NCBI RefSeq assembly: GCF_000718095.1
Contig: NZ_JOEI01000003.1
Location: 1 to 64,000, forward strand
Origin: Streptomyces scopuliridis RB72
GTDB lineage: Bacteria > Actinomycetota > Actinomycetes > Streptomycetales > Streptomycetaceae
Direction of reading: 5' to 3'
Length of the DNA: 64,000 nt
The translations under genes and the position numbers were made by a program. This document shows, piece by piece, positions 44,917 through 53,390 of this stretch. Under the pieces are notes generated by a model that made no database searches, had not been told where the DNA came from, and worked only from the letters and a program-made list of their open reading frames with translations. Position 1 is the first letter of the stretch, and every line of letters begins with the position of its first letter.

Positions 44917-45744
44917 TCAGGCTGCGAGAGCGAATACGGCCGGAGGGCCGCGTCTGATCACCGTGTGCTGGAGTGCCTCACCGGCCGGTGGCGGGGGAGT
45001 GCGGTACGAGCCGTGCCGGCGGGCGCGTGGCCGCGGCGCGGGTACGCCGGGCAGCCCGGCGCGCAGGGCCCGTACGAGGGCGAGAGCGGCGCGCAGGGCA
45101 CGCAGCACCGCACTGTCGGTGACTTCACCGATGCCCTGTGTGGACAGTTGGGTGAGCCGGAGAAGCGCGAGATCCCCGCGGCGCAGCAGCCAGCCCGTCG
45201 CGAGGGCGGCGAGCAGATGCCCGAGCACCATGGGGAGGGAGGGCAGCAGCCCCTCGCCGGCGCCGGTGGCCGACGCGGCGGTCGAGGCGGCGGGGCCGAA
45301 CGCGGACGCCATGTGCTGATGGGTGCCGGTCGTCGAACCCACCGGGCTGATCCCCGCGTTGGCGACGATCCGCTGTGCGTCGACCGCGCTGAGCGACGCG
45401 GGGCCCGGTCCGCAGACCAGCTTCGCGGCCATTCTGATCAGCGCGTCGTCCGTGCCCACCGGCACCTTGAGATGCTGCTGGCCGATGCCGAACAGGCTGT
45501 GCAGTCCGAGCTGACCACCCATCAGGGCGATGACGATGGAGCCGGTCGAGCGCGCGCGTCCGGCGAGCGGGGCGGCGACGGCGAACACTCCCAGGAAGCC
45601 GAGGAGCAGGGTCCACCAGGGGACCGGCGCACAGGCGGCCAGTACATGTCCCGTCGCCGACAGCACGACGCAGACCGCGGTGAACACCGCGGCCCTCAGC
45701 AGCCGCGGAGCGGCTCCGGCGTACGTACGGACGGGTCTGGACAT
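44917..45744 (-). CDS. Membrane protein of unknown function next to the copper operon
   Basis: The 275-residue protein has four hydrophobic segments (about 17-37, 43-60, 67-85 and 165-187), a Gly/Ala/Ser-rich outer loop, and a basic Arg/Pro-rich C-terminus. It resembles no family I can name. It lies 144 bp upstream of ycnI on the same strand, and the loop contains a few histidines (GTHQHM), so a link to copper is possible but unproven. Confidence 0.7.
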   Translation of the reverse strand: MSRPVRTYAGAAPRLLRAAVFTAVCVVLSATGHVLAACAPVPWWTLLLGFLGVFAVAAPLAGRARSTGSIVIALMGGQLGLHSLFGIGQQHLKVPVGTDDALIRMAAKLVCGPGPASLSAVDAQRIVANAGISPVGSTTGTHQHMASAFGPAASTAASATGAGEGLLPSLPMVLGHLLAALATGWLLRRGDLALLRLTQLSTQGIGEVTDSAVLRALRAALALVRALRAGLPGVPAPRPRARRHGSYRTPPPPAGEALQHTVIRRGPPAVFALAA

Positions 45745-46050
45745 GGCCGGGTCATCATCGCACTGCGGCCCCGGGCGCCGTAGGGCAGGTCCGGAAGGTC
45801 ACCCTCTGCCCGAACTCTGCCCCATCCCTGCCCCACCCCAGCCCCATCCCCGTCCCCATTCCATCCCTGTCCCGCACACCTGGGCGCTCGGGTTCCATAC
45901 ACCGCGGTGTGCCGCGGACGCGTCCGCCGAATGAGGGTTATCACGTCAACCTCGTGCTTACGACCGGAGGCGCGGGGCAATACGTATCGGTATGTCGAGC
46001 CTCGATATGTCGAGCGCCGGTATGTCGAGCCGCAGCCTGGAGGCTGGAGC
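45745..46050. other. Divergent promoter region with triple repeat
   Basis: This 306-bp interval separates the divergent membrane-protein and RsbW-like genes. It contains CCCATCCC-like repeats on one side (45820-45870) and three 15-bp-period repeats at 45991-46030. No gene is called in it. Confidence 0.45.
45991..46030 (+). repeat. Three direct repeats of TATGTCGAGC, period 15 bp
   Basis: Copies start at 45991, 46006 and 46021, exactly 15 bp apart, and end 20 bp before the RsbW-like gene. If translation began upstream at 45931 they would encode YVEPR, YVERR and YVEPQ. A row of operator half-sites is the other reading. Confidence 0.75.
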
Positions 46051-46506
46051 ATGAGCATCTGGTGGTCTCTCCACTTGCGGCGCGAAGCCGCGAGCGTTCC
46101 GCTCGCCCGCCGCCTTCTGCTCGGCGCCATGGACACCGCGGGTGTCGACCCGGACATCTCCTTCGACCTGTCGGTCGCGCTCAGCGAAGCCTGTGCGAAC
46201 GCCGTTGAGCACGGCGGGGACGAAGGGTCCGGCGAGCCCCCCGGGGCGTACCGGGTGACCGCGTATCTCGACGGGGAGAGATGCCGTATCGAAGTGGCCG
46301 ACTCGGGCCCCGGCTTTCCCGCCCGGCGGGTGGTGCAGCGTACGGCCCCCGCGCCCGCGCTCACGGCCGAGAGCGGCAGGGGTCTGGGGCTGATCGAGCA
46401 GCTCGCCGATCATGTGCAGTTCGGCAACCGGCCGGGGCACGGCGCGGTGGTCAGCTTCGACAAGATCCTGAAATGGCGCGAGGGCGCCCTGCTCAGAGCC
46501 ATGTGA
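46051..46506 (+). CDS. RsbW-like GHKL ATP-binding protein
   Basis: The 151-residue protein is a stand-alone histidine-kinase-type ATPase of the anti-sigma-factor kinase kind. The N box EACANAVEHG, G1 box DSGPGFP and G2 box GRGLGLIEQ are intact. The ATG at 46051 has GGAGG nine bases upstream; a longer in-frame ATG at 45931 would translate the repeats. No sigma factor or anti-anti-sigma gene is adjacent, so its partner is unknown. Confidence 0.88.
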   Translation: MSIWWSLHLRREAASVPLARRLLLGAMDTAGVDPDISFDLSVALSEACANAVEHGGDEGSGEPPGAYRVTAYLDGERCRIEVADSGPGFPARRVVQRTAPAPALTAESGRGLGLIEQLADHVQFGNRPGHGAVVSFDKILKWREGALLRAM

Positions 46507-46574
46507 GCTCAGAGCCAAGACGCCCTCCATCAGCCCCGGGCCCAGGGACCGGCCTCAGGGCACCAGCACCGGCC

Positions 46575-48056
46575 TCAGGCCTGCTTGAGCGCCGCCATCC
46601 AGGCCTCGACCTCGTCGGCCCGGCGCGGCAGTGCGGCCGACAGATTCCGGTTCCCGTCCTCCGTGACGAGGATGTCGTCCTCGATCCGGACGCCGATGCC
46701 GCGGTACTCCTCGGGCACGGTCAGATCGTCGGCCTGGAAGTAGAGCCCCGGCTCCACGGTGAGGCACATCCCCGGCTCCAGCGTCCCGTCCGCGTACGCC
46801 TCCCGGCGCGCGGCCGCGCAGTCGTGGACGTCCAGACCGAGCATGTGGCCGGTGCCGTGCAGGGTCCAGCGGCGCTGGAGGCCCAGCTCCAGGACCTTCT
46901 CGACCGGCCCCTCCAGCAGCCCCCACTCGACGAGCTTCTCGGCGAGGACCCGCTGCGAGGCGTCGTGGAAGTCGCGGTACTTCGCGCCCGGCTGGACCGC
47001 CGCGATGCCGGCCTCCTGGGACTCGTACACCGCGTCGTAGATCTTCCGCTGGAGCTCGCTGTAGCGGCCGTTGATCGGCAGCGTGCGCGTGACGTCCGCG
47101 GTGTAGAGGGTGTGGGTCTCCACACCGGCGTCGAGCAGCAGCAGATCGCCGGAGCGTACGTCACCGTCGTTGCGTACCCAGTGGAGGGTGGTGGCGTGCG
47201 GTCCCGCCGCGCAGATCGAGCCGTAGCCGATGTCGTTGCCCTCGACGCGGGCGCGCAGGAAGAACGTGCCCTCGATATAGCGCTCGCTGGTGGCCTCGGC
47301 CTTGTCGAGGATCTTCACGACGTCCTCGAAGCCCCGGACGGTGGAGTCCACGGCCTTCTGCAGCTCACCGATCTCAAACGCGTCCTTCACGGCGCGTGCC
47401 TCGGAGAGGTGGACACGCAGCTCCTCGTCGCGCTCTGCGGTGACCTTGTCGGTCAGAGCGGCCTCGATGCCGGCGTCGTGTCCCCGGACGTTACGGACGG
47501 GGCCCGTGGCGTCCTTGAGGGCGGCGGGCAGTTCGCGTACGTCCTTGGCGGGGATGCCGAGCAGCTGCTCGGCCTCGGTGAGCGAGTGGCGGCGGCCGAC
47601 CCACAGCTCGCCCTGGCCGTGGAGCCAGAACTCGCCGTTCTCGCGGTTGGAGCGCGGTAGCAGATAGACGGTCGCGTCGTGCCCGTCCTGGCCGGCCTTC
47701 GGCTCCAGTACGAGGACGCCGTCCTGCGTCTGGTCGCCGGTGAGGTATGTGTACTCGGTGGAGGCGCGGAAGGCGTATTCGGTGTCGTTGGAGCGGGTCT
47801 TGAGGTTGCCCGCGGGGATCACCAGACGCTCGCCGGGGAAGCGCGCGGAGAGCGCGGCGCGGCGGGCGGCGGTCTCGGACGCCTGCGGGATCGGCTCCAG
47901 GCCGTGCAGCTCGGTGTCGGCCCAGCCTGACTTCATGTTCTCTGCGAGCTCATCGGACACGCCCGGGTACAGACCGTTCTTCCTCGGCTTGATGGCTGCT
48001 TCTTCTGCTTCAGGGGTCTCCGGCTCCGGGGTCTCCGGTGTGAGCTCCTCAGCCAC
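46575..48056 (-). CDS. pepP: Xaa-Pro aminopeptidase (M24B)
   Basis: The 493-residue enzyme removes N-terminal residues before proline. The aminopeptidase P N-domain (about 50-220) precedes the pita-bread catalytic domain with metal ligands in LLLLDAGVE, YTADVTRT, HGTGHMLGLDVHD, CLTVEPGLY and RIEDDILVT. All five ligands are present. The first 20 residues are Glu/Pro/Thr-rich. The GTG at 48056 starts the gene. It converges with the RsbW-like gene. Confidence 0.93.
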   Translation of the reverse strand: MAEELTPETPEPETPEAEEAAIKPRKNGLYPGVSDELAENMKSGWADTELHGLEPIPQASETAARRAALSARFPGERLVIPAGNLKTRSNDTEYAFRASTEYTYLTGDQTQDGVLVLEPKAGQDGHDATVYLLPRSNRENGEFWLHGQGELWVGRRHSLTEAEQLLGIPAKDVRELPAALKDATGPVRNVRGHDAGIEAALTDKVTAERDEELRVHLSEARAVKDAFEIGELQKAVDSTVRGFEDVVKILDKAEATSERYIEGTFFLRARVEGNDIGYGSICAAGPHATTLHWVRNDGDVRSGDLLLLDAGVETHTLYTADVTRTLPINGRYSELQRKIYDAVYESQEAGIAAVQPGAKYRDFHDASQRVLAEKLVEWGLLEGPVEKVLELGLQRRWTLHGTGHMLGLDVHDCAAARREAYADGTLEPGMCLTVEPGLYFQADDLTVPEEYRGIGVRIEDDILVTEDGNRNLSAALPRRADEVEAWMAALKQA

Positions 48057-48151
48057 GTCTACTCCTCATACGACTACGGATCTGGACCATCCTTTCCATC
48101 GTATGTGCGAGGGCGGAAGGGCCTCGGTTCTCTGTGAGGAATCCGTCATGA

Positions 48152-49690
48152 TCACTCAAAGCGGGCGGCGAGGAGTACGAAGTCCTCGGCCGGTTCCGCG
48201 AAGCCGGCCGTCCTCGATCCGGCCGTCCCCGATCCGGCGGGCCCCGATCCGGGCGGCAGCAGGGCCCGCAGTACGTGGTCGGCGACCGCTCCAGGATCGT
48301 CCCTGGCGGTCGCGGGGACACTCGCGGCCGCCGTGTGCAGCCGGGCGAAGGCCCGGTCCATGGGCTCGCCCGTACGGCGCAGCAGTCCGTCCGTATAGAG
48401 CAGCACCGTTTCTCCGGGCGCGACCACCAGCTCCACGCTCGGCGCCTGCCAGCAGGACAGCATCCCGAGCGGCGCGGAGAGCGACGTCTCGACGAACTCG
48501 GTGCGCCGGTCCCCGACGACCAGCGGGGGCGCGTGTCCCGCTCCGGCCAGTACGAGCGTGCGCCGGGCGGGTTCGGCGTACGCGAAGAGCGCGGTGGCCG
48601 TACGCGCGGGCTCGGTCAGCCGCAGCAGCAGTTCCAGATCGGACAGTACGGCGATGGGGTCCTCACCCTCCATCACGGCGTACGCCCGCAAGGCGGCGCG
48701 CAGCCGTCCCATCGCTGCCATCGCACCGGGCCCGGAGCCGCTGACCGAGCCGACGGCGAGGCTGAGGGCGCCTTCGGGGAGCGGCAGCGCGTCGTACCAG
48801 TCGCCTCCGTCGCCCGCCGCGGTGCGGTGGCGCGCGGCGAGTTGTACGCCCGGCATCCGGGGCAGCCGGCCGGGCAGCAGCTCGTGGGTAAGGGCGGTCA
48901 CGTGCGCGCGGGCCCGTTCCAGCTCCAGCAGACGGGCGAGGTGTTCGCCGGCGTAACGGACGTAGAGGCCGATCAGATGGCGCTGCCGTTCCGTCGGCTC
49001 GCCGGGTTTGTCGTACAACCAGACGGCGGCACCGAGCTTTGCGGGCTGAGGGGGCTCGCCCGGAGGTGCCGTACGGGGATCGCTCCCGGCGTCACCGGCC
49101 AGCAGCGGTACGGCGTAACTGGCGCCCAGGCCGAGCCGCGCCGCCACCTCGCGCTGGCGCGGGTCCGTCTCCGTACACCTGCCCGTAGCAGTACCTGTGC
49201 CTGTACCCGTACCCGTACCTGTGGCCGTACCCGTACCTGTTTCCGTACCCGCATCCGTATCGGCGAGCAGATCGGGGACAGCCACCGCTTCGGCCGGTCC
49301 GTCGGGGCCGTCGAGGAGTCTGCCGTACGAGGTGGCCCGGCGCGGCACGGTCTCCAGATGGCCGAGATCGGCGTGGCTGAGTCCGAGCCCGAGGGTGGAG
49401 ACGGGCCCCAGACCGTCGGCCGGTTCGAACAGGACCAGACCCCGCCGTGCGCCGACCAGGGCGGCGCCGGCGCGCAGCAGTTCATGGAGCGCGCCGTCCA
49501 GGGAACGGGTCCTGGCCAGGCGTTCGGTGAGCTCATGGAGGGTGGTGAGATCGGAGACCCAGCCCGCCAGCCGGTCCTGGATCAGTGCGCCCGGCGCGGC
49601 CGGAAGGGCGTCGAGGGGCGAGGCAGTCTGCGTGGGGGCAGGGACCGTGGAGTCGATTCCAGCCACTTTCGGCATGTGCGGAGCGCTCAT
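48152..49690 (-). CDS. GAF-PP2C (SpoIIE-type) serine phosphatase
   Basis: The 512-residue protein has a GAF domain (about 50-260) and a C-terminal SpoIIE-type PP2C domain (about 285-500) with GGDWYDALPL and YTDGLLRRTGE as metal-binding motifs. Such phosphatases usually act on anti-anti-sigma proteins, and RsbW-like ATPases are encoded at 46051 and 53378. A Thr/Gly alternating run at about 145-165 comes from hexamer repeats at 49195-49260. The ATG at 49690 starts the gene. Confidence 0.9.
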   Translation of the reverse strand: MSAPHMPKVAGIDSTVPAPTQTASPLDALPAAPGALIQDRLAGWVSDLTTLHELTERLARTRSLDGALHELLRAGAALVGARRGLVLFEPADGLGPVSTLGLGLSHADLGHLETVPRRATSYGRLLDGPDGPAEAVAVPDLLADTDAGTETGTGTATGTGTGTGTGTATGRCTETDPRQREVAARLGLGASYAVPLLAGDAGSDPRTAPPGEPPQPAKLGAAVWLYDKPGEPTERQRHLIGLYVRYAGEHLARLLELERARAHVTALTHELLPGRLPRMPGVQLAARHRTAAGDGGDWYDALPLPEGALSLAVGSVSGSGPGAMAAMGRLRAALRAYAVMEGEDPIAVLSDLELLLRLTEPARTATALFAYAEPARRTLVLAGAGHAPPLVVGDRRTEFVETSLSAPLGMLSCWQAPSVELVVAPGETVLLYTDGLLRRTGEPMDRAFARLHTAAASVPATARDDPGAVADHVLRALLPPGSGPAGSGTAGSRTAGFAEPAEDFVLLAARFE

Positions 49691-50317
49691 AGCAGCCGCC
49701 TTCCGAGACGGTGCATTTCACTCAATAGCATTGCAAACCCCCATGTCATTCTGCGCAGCTATCAATAGATCCACATCTACACGTACAGCTGATGTGATGT
49801 CCAGCATTGTCCTGGAGGAACGATGGGTGTCTGTGAGACGGTGAACTTGGCCAAAAAATGACCCTGGTGATGTGGTTTTGCGGTCGACTGAGGGCGCTCA
49901 ACTGGGAGTCCTTCAGGGCTGAGTTCGAGTACGACCCGGGTGGAGCGTCATTCCGAACGTGATGGGTACGTAAACGGTGACGGACAGGGGCAGTTGGGAC
50001 CGCCTCGGAACCTGCCGACGGGCTTGGGCGTCTTAACCGCCGTAGCCCGCACCCATCCCCCGGAGTGGCGGGAAGAGCACAGCGGTACGGCAGCGGGACA
50101 GTAAGCGCCATGCGCACGCCACCCCTCGCCACGCGTTTAATGAAGACAGTCCGAGTTCGGTTCAGGGACGGTGCGACGCACCCCGGACCGAGAAGGTCTG
50201 TCCATGCCTCGGGCAAGGGGCGGCCACGCGTCGAAATGTACGCACGGTGAAGTGATGCACACACATGGTGTCAGTGTCATGTGGACCTCGGCGTTCAACG
50301 GAAAGGAACGAGCGCTC
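49691..50317. other. Long divergent intergenic region
   Basis: This 627-bp gene-poor region separates the PP2C and prim-pol-like genes. Its left third is AT-rich for the genome and contains a 12-codon open frame with a strong ribosome-binding site at 49823. The right part is GC-rich with no recognised riboswitch. It probably holds promoters for both flanking genes. Confidence 0.45.
49823..49861 (+). CDS. Possible 12-residue small ORF
   Basis: ATG at 49823 has GGAGG with four-base spacing and reads MGVCETVNLAKK before TGA. The ribosome-binding site is among the best in the window, while the ORF is very short and has no known relative to me. It may be a leader peptide or chance. Confidence 0.3.
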   Translation: MGVCETVNLAKK

Positions 50318-51001
50318 ATGCGCGAGATCCTCGGAAGGCGACGCAGGCTCCGGTTCCGGCGCAAAGGGAGGGCCGCCCAGCTCGACGCGGCGCTCACCTG
50401 CGCCACCGCGTGGAGATGGCCCGTACTGCCGGGTGCCGGACTCAAGTCGGCCGGCGGACGCGGGACGCGCGGCCAGGGCTGCGCCTGCCCCGACCTCGAA
50501 TGCGTCGTGCCCGGCGCGCACCCCTTCGATCCGGGGCTGCTCGCCGCGACCACCGACGAGCGAATGGTGCGCTGGTGGTGGGGCAACCGCCCCACGGCCC
50601 CGATCGTGCTGGCCACCGGCGGCAGCGCCCCGTGCGCGGTGAGCCTGCCCGCCGTCGCCGGCGCGCGTGCGCTGGTGGAGCTGGACCGGATGGGCATGCG
50701 GCTGGGGCCGGTTGTCGCGACCCCGACCCGCTGGTCGCTGCTGGTGGCCCCGTACAGCCTCGAACAACTCGGTGAGCTGCTCTACAACAAGGACTGGGTG
50801 CCCAGTTCGCTGCGGTTCCACGGCGAGGGCGGCTATCTGGTGCTGCCGCCGTCCGAGGCGGCCGGCGGACAGGTGCGCTGGGAGCGGGCGCCTCTGGAGG
50901 GTTCTGCGGCGCCCTGGCTGCCGGATGTGGAGGCGGTCGTGGACGCGCTCGTCGAGGCGAGCACGAGCGCGCCGGACGGCGGCAGCAGGCTCGCCTACTG
51001 A
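50318..51001 (+). CDS. Prim-pol-like protein lacking catalytic acids
   Basis: The 227-residue protein resembles the N-terminal domain of actinobacterial bifunctional DNA primase/polymerases: WPVLPGAGLKSAGGRG, a CACPDLEC zinc-like pattern, HPFDPGLLAATTD and WWWGNRPTAPIVLATGG. Where active enzymes have an LDVD acid pair the sequence reads PCAVSLP, and the later TGSGGxH motif is TPTRWSLL, so polymerase activity looks lost. The ATG at 50318 (MREILGRRRRL) has an AAGGA upstream. It stands alone, without helicase or integrase genes, and is followed by a strong hairpin. Confidence 0.8.
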   Translation: MREILGRRRRLRFRRKGRAAQLDAALTCATAWRWPVLPGAGLKSAGGRGTRGQGCACPDLECVVPGAHPFDPGLLAATTDERMVRWWWGNRPTAPIVLATGGSAPCAVSLPAVAGARALVELDRMGMRLGPVVATPTRWSLLVAPYSLEQLGELLYNKDWVPSSLRFHGEGGYLVLPPSEAAGGQVRWERAPLEGSAAPWLPDVEAVVDALVEASTSAPDGGSRLAY

Positions 51002-51054
51002 GGGCTGGCCGTCGACTGCCCGGTGCTTGTCGGCCGGTGTTGGCGACGGTTTTC

Positions 51055-51090
51055 CGCGCCCCGGTCCGGTCTGATCCGGACCGGGGCGCG
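51055..51090 (+). terminator. Hairpin after the prim-pol-like gene
   Basis: A perfect stem of about 15 bp, beginning CGCGCCCCGGTCCGG at 51055, closes a 6-nt TCTGAT loop 54 bp after the stop codon. This is a strong terminator candidate. Confidence 0.75.
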
Positions 51091-51231
51091 TTCACGCTCT
51101 GTCACTCGTACGGGTGCGAGTAGGGCCGAGTTGCGGGGGAATTGGGCGCGCGGGGTCCGTGGGCGCCTCATTCCGTCGATATCTTCGGCCCACCGTCAGC
51201 AATTCCCCGGCAGTGACAGGTGGGCCCCACC

Positions 51232-51888
51232 ATGAATCTCCGCATGATCGGGCTCGCGGCCGTTGTGGTGTTCACCGCACTGCTGCCGCTCGCCGCCTCC
51301 GCCGGCCCCGCGGACGGTCCACAGTCCGACGCGGGAGCGACAATCGGCGCGGCCGGGCTCCTTGCGGATGCGAAGACGGGACTTTCGTCTGTGTCCGGAA
51401 TTAAGGGGTCCGGGACAGCTGGGAGCGCTGGGAACGCTGTGACTGCCGGTACGCGTGGTACGGGCGCCGTGGCGCGTACGACCGAGCGATGCGGACCCGA
51501 AGTCGCCTCCCCCGAGGGAATCGAGGCGCAGACCTGCGTCCTGACCGCGGCGCGCGACAGGCCTGATACGTGGGCGCGTACGTACTACCGCAATGAGACG
51601 GGCGGCGAACTGCTCGCCGTACTGAGCCTGATGGGGCCGTACGGACGGACCGTACAGACCCGCTGCCCGATCCGGGCCGGTGACGAACCGGCGATCTGTG
51701 AGACACCGCGCGAGCCGTCCCGGGGCGAACACAGCGCGTACATGGCGGTGGCGGAGTTCTCCGCGCCCGCGAACAGTGCGAACGGCAGGAGCAGTGGGAA
51801 CGGTGGGGAGATTGAGGGGAACGGTGCGGAGATCGAGCCGCTGCTGCTGAGGTCGGGGAGCAACTCCCCGGCCCCGGCGGATGGTTGA
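51232..51888 (+). CDS. Secreted protein of unknown function
   Basis: The 218-residue protein has a Sec signal peptide (MNLRMIGLAAVVVFTALLPL, cleavage near ASAGPA), a Gly/Ala/Ser-rich linker and a small domain with three cysteines (ERCGPE, QTCVLT, TRCPIR, plus ICETP) that could form two disulfides. The C-terminus is Asn/Ser/Gly-rich with glutamates. The ATG at 51232 follows AGGTGGG. I recognise no family. A 13-bp hairpin follows. Confidence 0.75.
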   Translation: MNLRMIGLAAVVVFTALLPLAASAGPADGPQSDAGATIGAAGLLADAKTGLSSVSGIKGSGTAGSAGNAVTAGTRGTGAVARTTERCGPEVASPEGIEAQTCVLTAARDRPDTWARTYYRNETGGELLAVLSLMGPYGRTVQTRCPIRAGDEPAICETPREPSRGEHSAYMAVAEFSAPANSANGRSSGNGGEIEGNGAEIEPLLLRSGSNSPAPADG

Positions 51889-51916
51889 CACGCCGGGGGC
51901 GTCCGAGAACGCAGAC

Positions 51917-51956
51917 GCCCGGTCGCTGGCGACGGGGGATGCACCAGCGACCGGGC
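51917..51956 (+). terminator. Hairpin after the secreted protein gene
   Basis: GCCCGGTCGCTGG (51917-51929) pairs perfectly with its complement at 51944-51956 around a 14-nt loop and is followed by TTCT. It is 28 bp after the stop codon. Confidence 0.7.
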
Positions 51957-52092
51957 TTCTAGAACGGTAACAAGAGATCGGCGGTTAGCAAATTCGATCC
52001 GGTGTATTCGGACAATGAATTACCTGCCGGTAGAGGAAGTTGTGACAGGTGTCACCGACTTCAGTGGAACGCGTCACACTCCGTTGGGACTG

Positions 52093-53058
52093 TCAGCTCA
52101 GCGTCACCTGGCGGTTGGTGAGCCCGCCGCGCGCCCGGCGTTCGTCCCCGGTCAGCGGCGCGTCGACGGCGAGCGCCGCCGTGAGCCGCTCGGCGAACTC
52201 CGCCGCGGGCTTCTCGCACTCCTCCGCGCCCATCGCGCTCGGCAGGTCCCACACCGGCACCGTGAGCCCATGCGCCCGGAAGGAGCCGACCAGCCGGGTG
52301 CCCTCACCAAGGCTGGATGTGCCCGCGGCGTGCAGCCGGGTGAGCGCGTCGAGCAGCTTCTCCTCGGGGTACGGCATGACCCAGCGGAGGTGGTTCTTCT
52401 CCGGTGTCTCGCACCAGTACGCGGCGTCCGTACCCGAGAGCAGCGCGGTGGGGATGGCGGCGGCGTTGGCGCGCTCCAGGGAGGCGGTCACCTCCGCCGA
52501 GGCGTTCTGCGCGTCCGGCACCCAGAACTCGAATCCGGAGTGGACGACCGGCGTGAAGGCGGCGTCGGGGTCGAGCAGGTCCTGGAGGCGCGGGCCGTCG
52601 GCGGGTACGCGCTGGGCGGCTACCGGGTTGCCGGGCTCCGCTGTCAGCGCACGCCGGAGCGTGTCGGCGAGATCGCGGCTCAGATCACCGGACGAGGTGT
52701 CGTTCTGGAGCGCGAGCAGTACGGAGCCGTCGTCGCGGCGCAGCGCCGGCCAGGCCATCGGCAGGACCGTCGCGAGCGTCACGGACGGAACTCCCTCGGG
52801 CAGTCCGTCCTTCAGGGTCAGCTCGGCGGTCGCGGCGGGCACCAGCTCGCGAAGCGCGACCCAGTCGCACTCACCGGCGAGGCCCTCGAAGGGGCGCTGG
52901 ACCAGCTCGGTCACGGCATGTGCGGCGGCCCGGCCGTGACAGGCCTTGTAGCGACGGCCCGAACCGCACGGGCAGGGCTCACGGGCCCCCACCACCGGAA
53001 TCGGTCCGTCCTTGAGCTGAGCCTTCGCGGCCTTCGTCTGGGGGCGCTTCTTGGCCAT
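52093..53058 (-). CDS. DUF5926 protein with N-terminal SEC-C motif
   Basis: The 321-residue protein carries a SEC-C zinc motif (PCPCGSGRRYKACHG, about 28-42) like that of SecA tails, followed by the actinomycete DUF5926 domain of unknown function. The basic N-terminus MAKKRPQTKAAKAQ suggests nucleic-acid or ribosome contact, which is inference. The ATG is at 53058. It is a single gene. Confidence 0.85.
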   Translation of the reverse strand: MAKKRPQTKAAKAQLKDGPIPVVGAREPCPCGSGRRYKACHGRAAAHAVTELVQRPFEGLAGECDWVALRELVPAATAELTLKDGLPEGVPSVTLATVLPMAWPALRRDDGSVLLALQNDTSSGDLSRDLADTLRRALTAEPGNPVAAQRVPADGPRLQDLLDPDAAFTPVVHSGFEFWVPDAQNASAEVTASLERANAAAIPTALLSGTDAAYWCETPEKNHLRWVMPYPEEKLLDALTRLHAAGTSSLGEGTRLVGSFRAHGLTVPVWDLPSAMGAEECEKPAAEFAERLTAALAVDAPLTGDERRARGGLTNRQVTLS

Positions 53059-53377
53059 GGTGTGGCTTTCTCCCGGTAGCGGCGATGCGGTGTCGGCGCG
53101 AGCCTAGCCGTACGGGGATTGCCGGGGGCGCGATGCGGTCGCGCGAATGGGCGAGACGGCGGGTCGGCGCGGCGAAGGGTTGACGAGGCGGAGAGTTGAC
53201 GAGGCGGAGAGTTGACGAGGCGGAGAGTTGACGAGGCGGAGGCGCGGCGCGGCGGTGAGACCAAGAGGTTGAACAGGCCGGTCTCCCCGGTCCTCCCGTC
53301 AGCCCCTCCGTCAGTCCTTCGTCAGCCAGTCCTCCGTCAGTCCTCCGTCAGTCCCCGTCAGTCTCCGTCAGTCCGCG
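53059..53377. other. Repeat-rich gene-free stretch
   Basis: This 319-bp interval lies between two minus-strand genes. It contains four 16-bp tandem repeats (53179-53242) and a looser array of CCGTCAGT-type repeats (about 53298-53390). No gene is called. Confidence 0.6.
53179..53242. repeat. Four tandem 16-bp repeats
   Basis: GTTGACGAGGCGGAGA is repeated at 53179, 53195, 53211 and 53227, the last copy ending in G. The copies are contiguous with no spacers. The unit contains TTGAC, a possible -35 word on the plus strand. Confidence 0.85.
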
Positions 53378-53390
53378 TCAGTCCCTGTCC
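53298..53390. repeat. Degenerate GTCAGTCC repeat array
   Basis: About ten imperfect copies of (CC)GTCAGTC with variable 2-6 bp spacers run to the end of the RsbW-like gene. They merge with the repeats encoding that protein's Leu-Asp-Gly tail. Confidence 0.65.

Noticed and set aside
49862..50317. Riboswitch upstream of the prim-pol-like gene
   Set aside because: Several short hairpins are possible, but none matches a riboswitch consensus I can recall.
53179..53390. Repeats that might be a CRISPR array
   Set aside because: Units are contiguous or have spacers of only a few bases, and there are no cas genes in the window.
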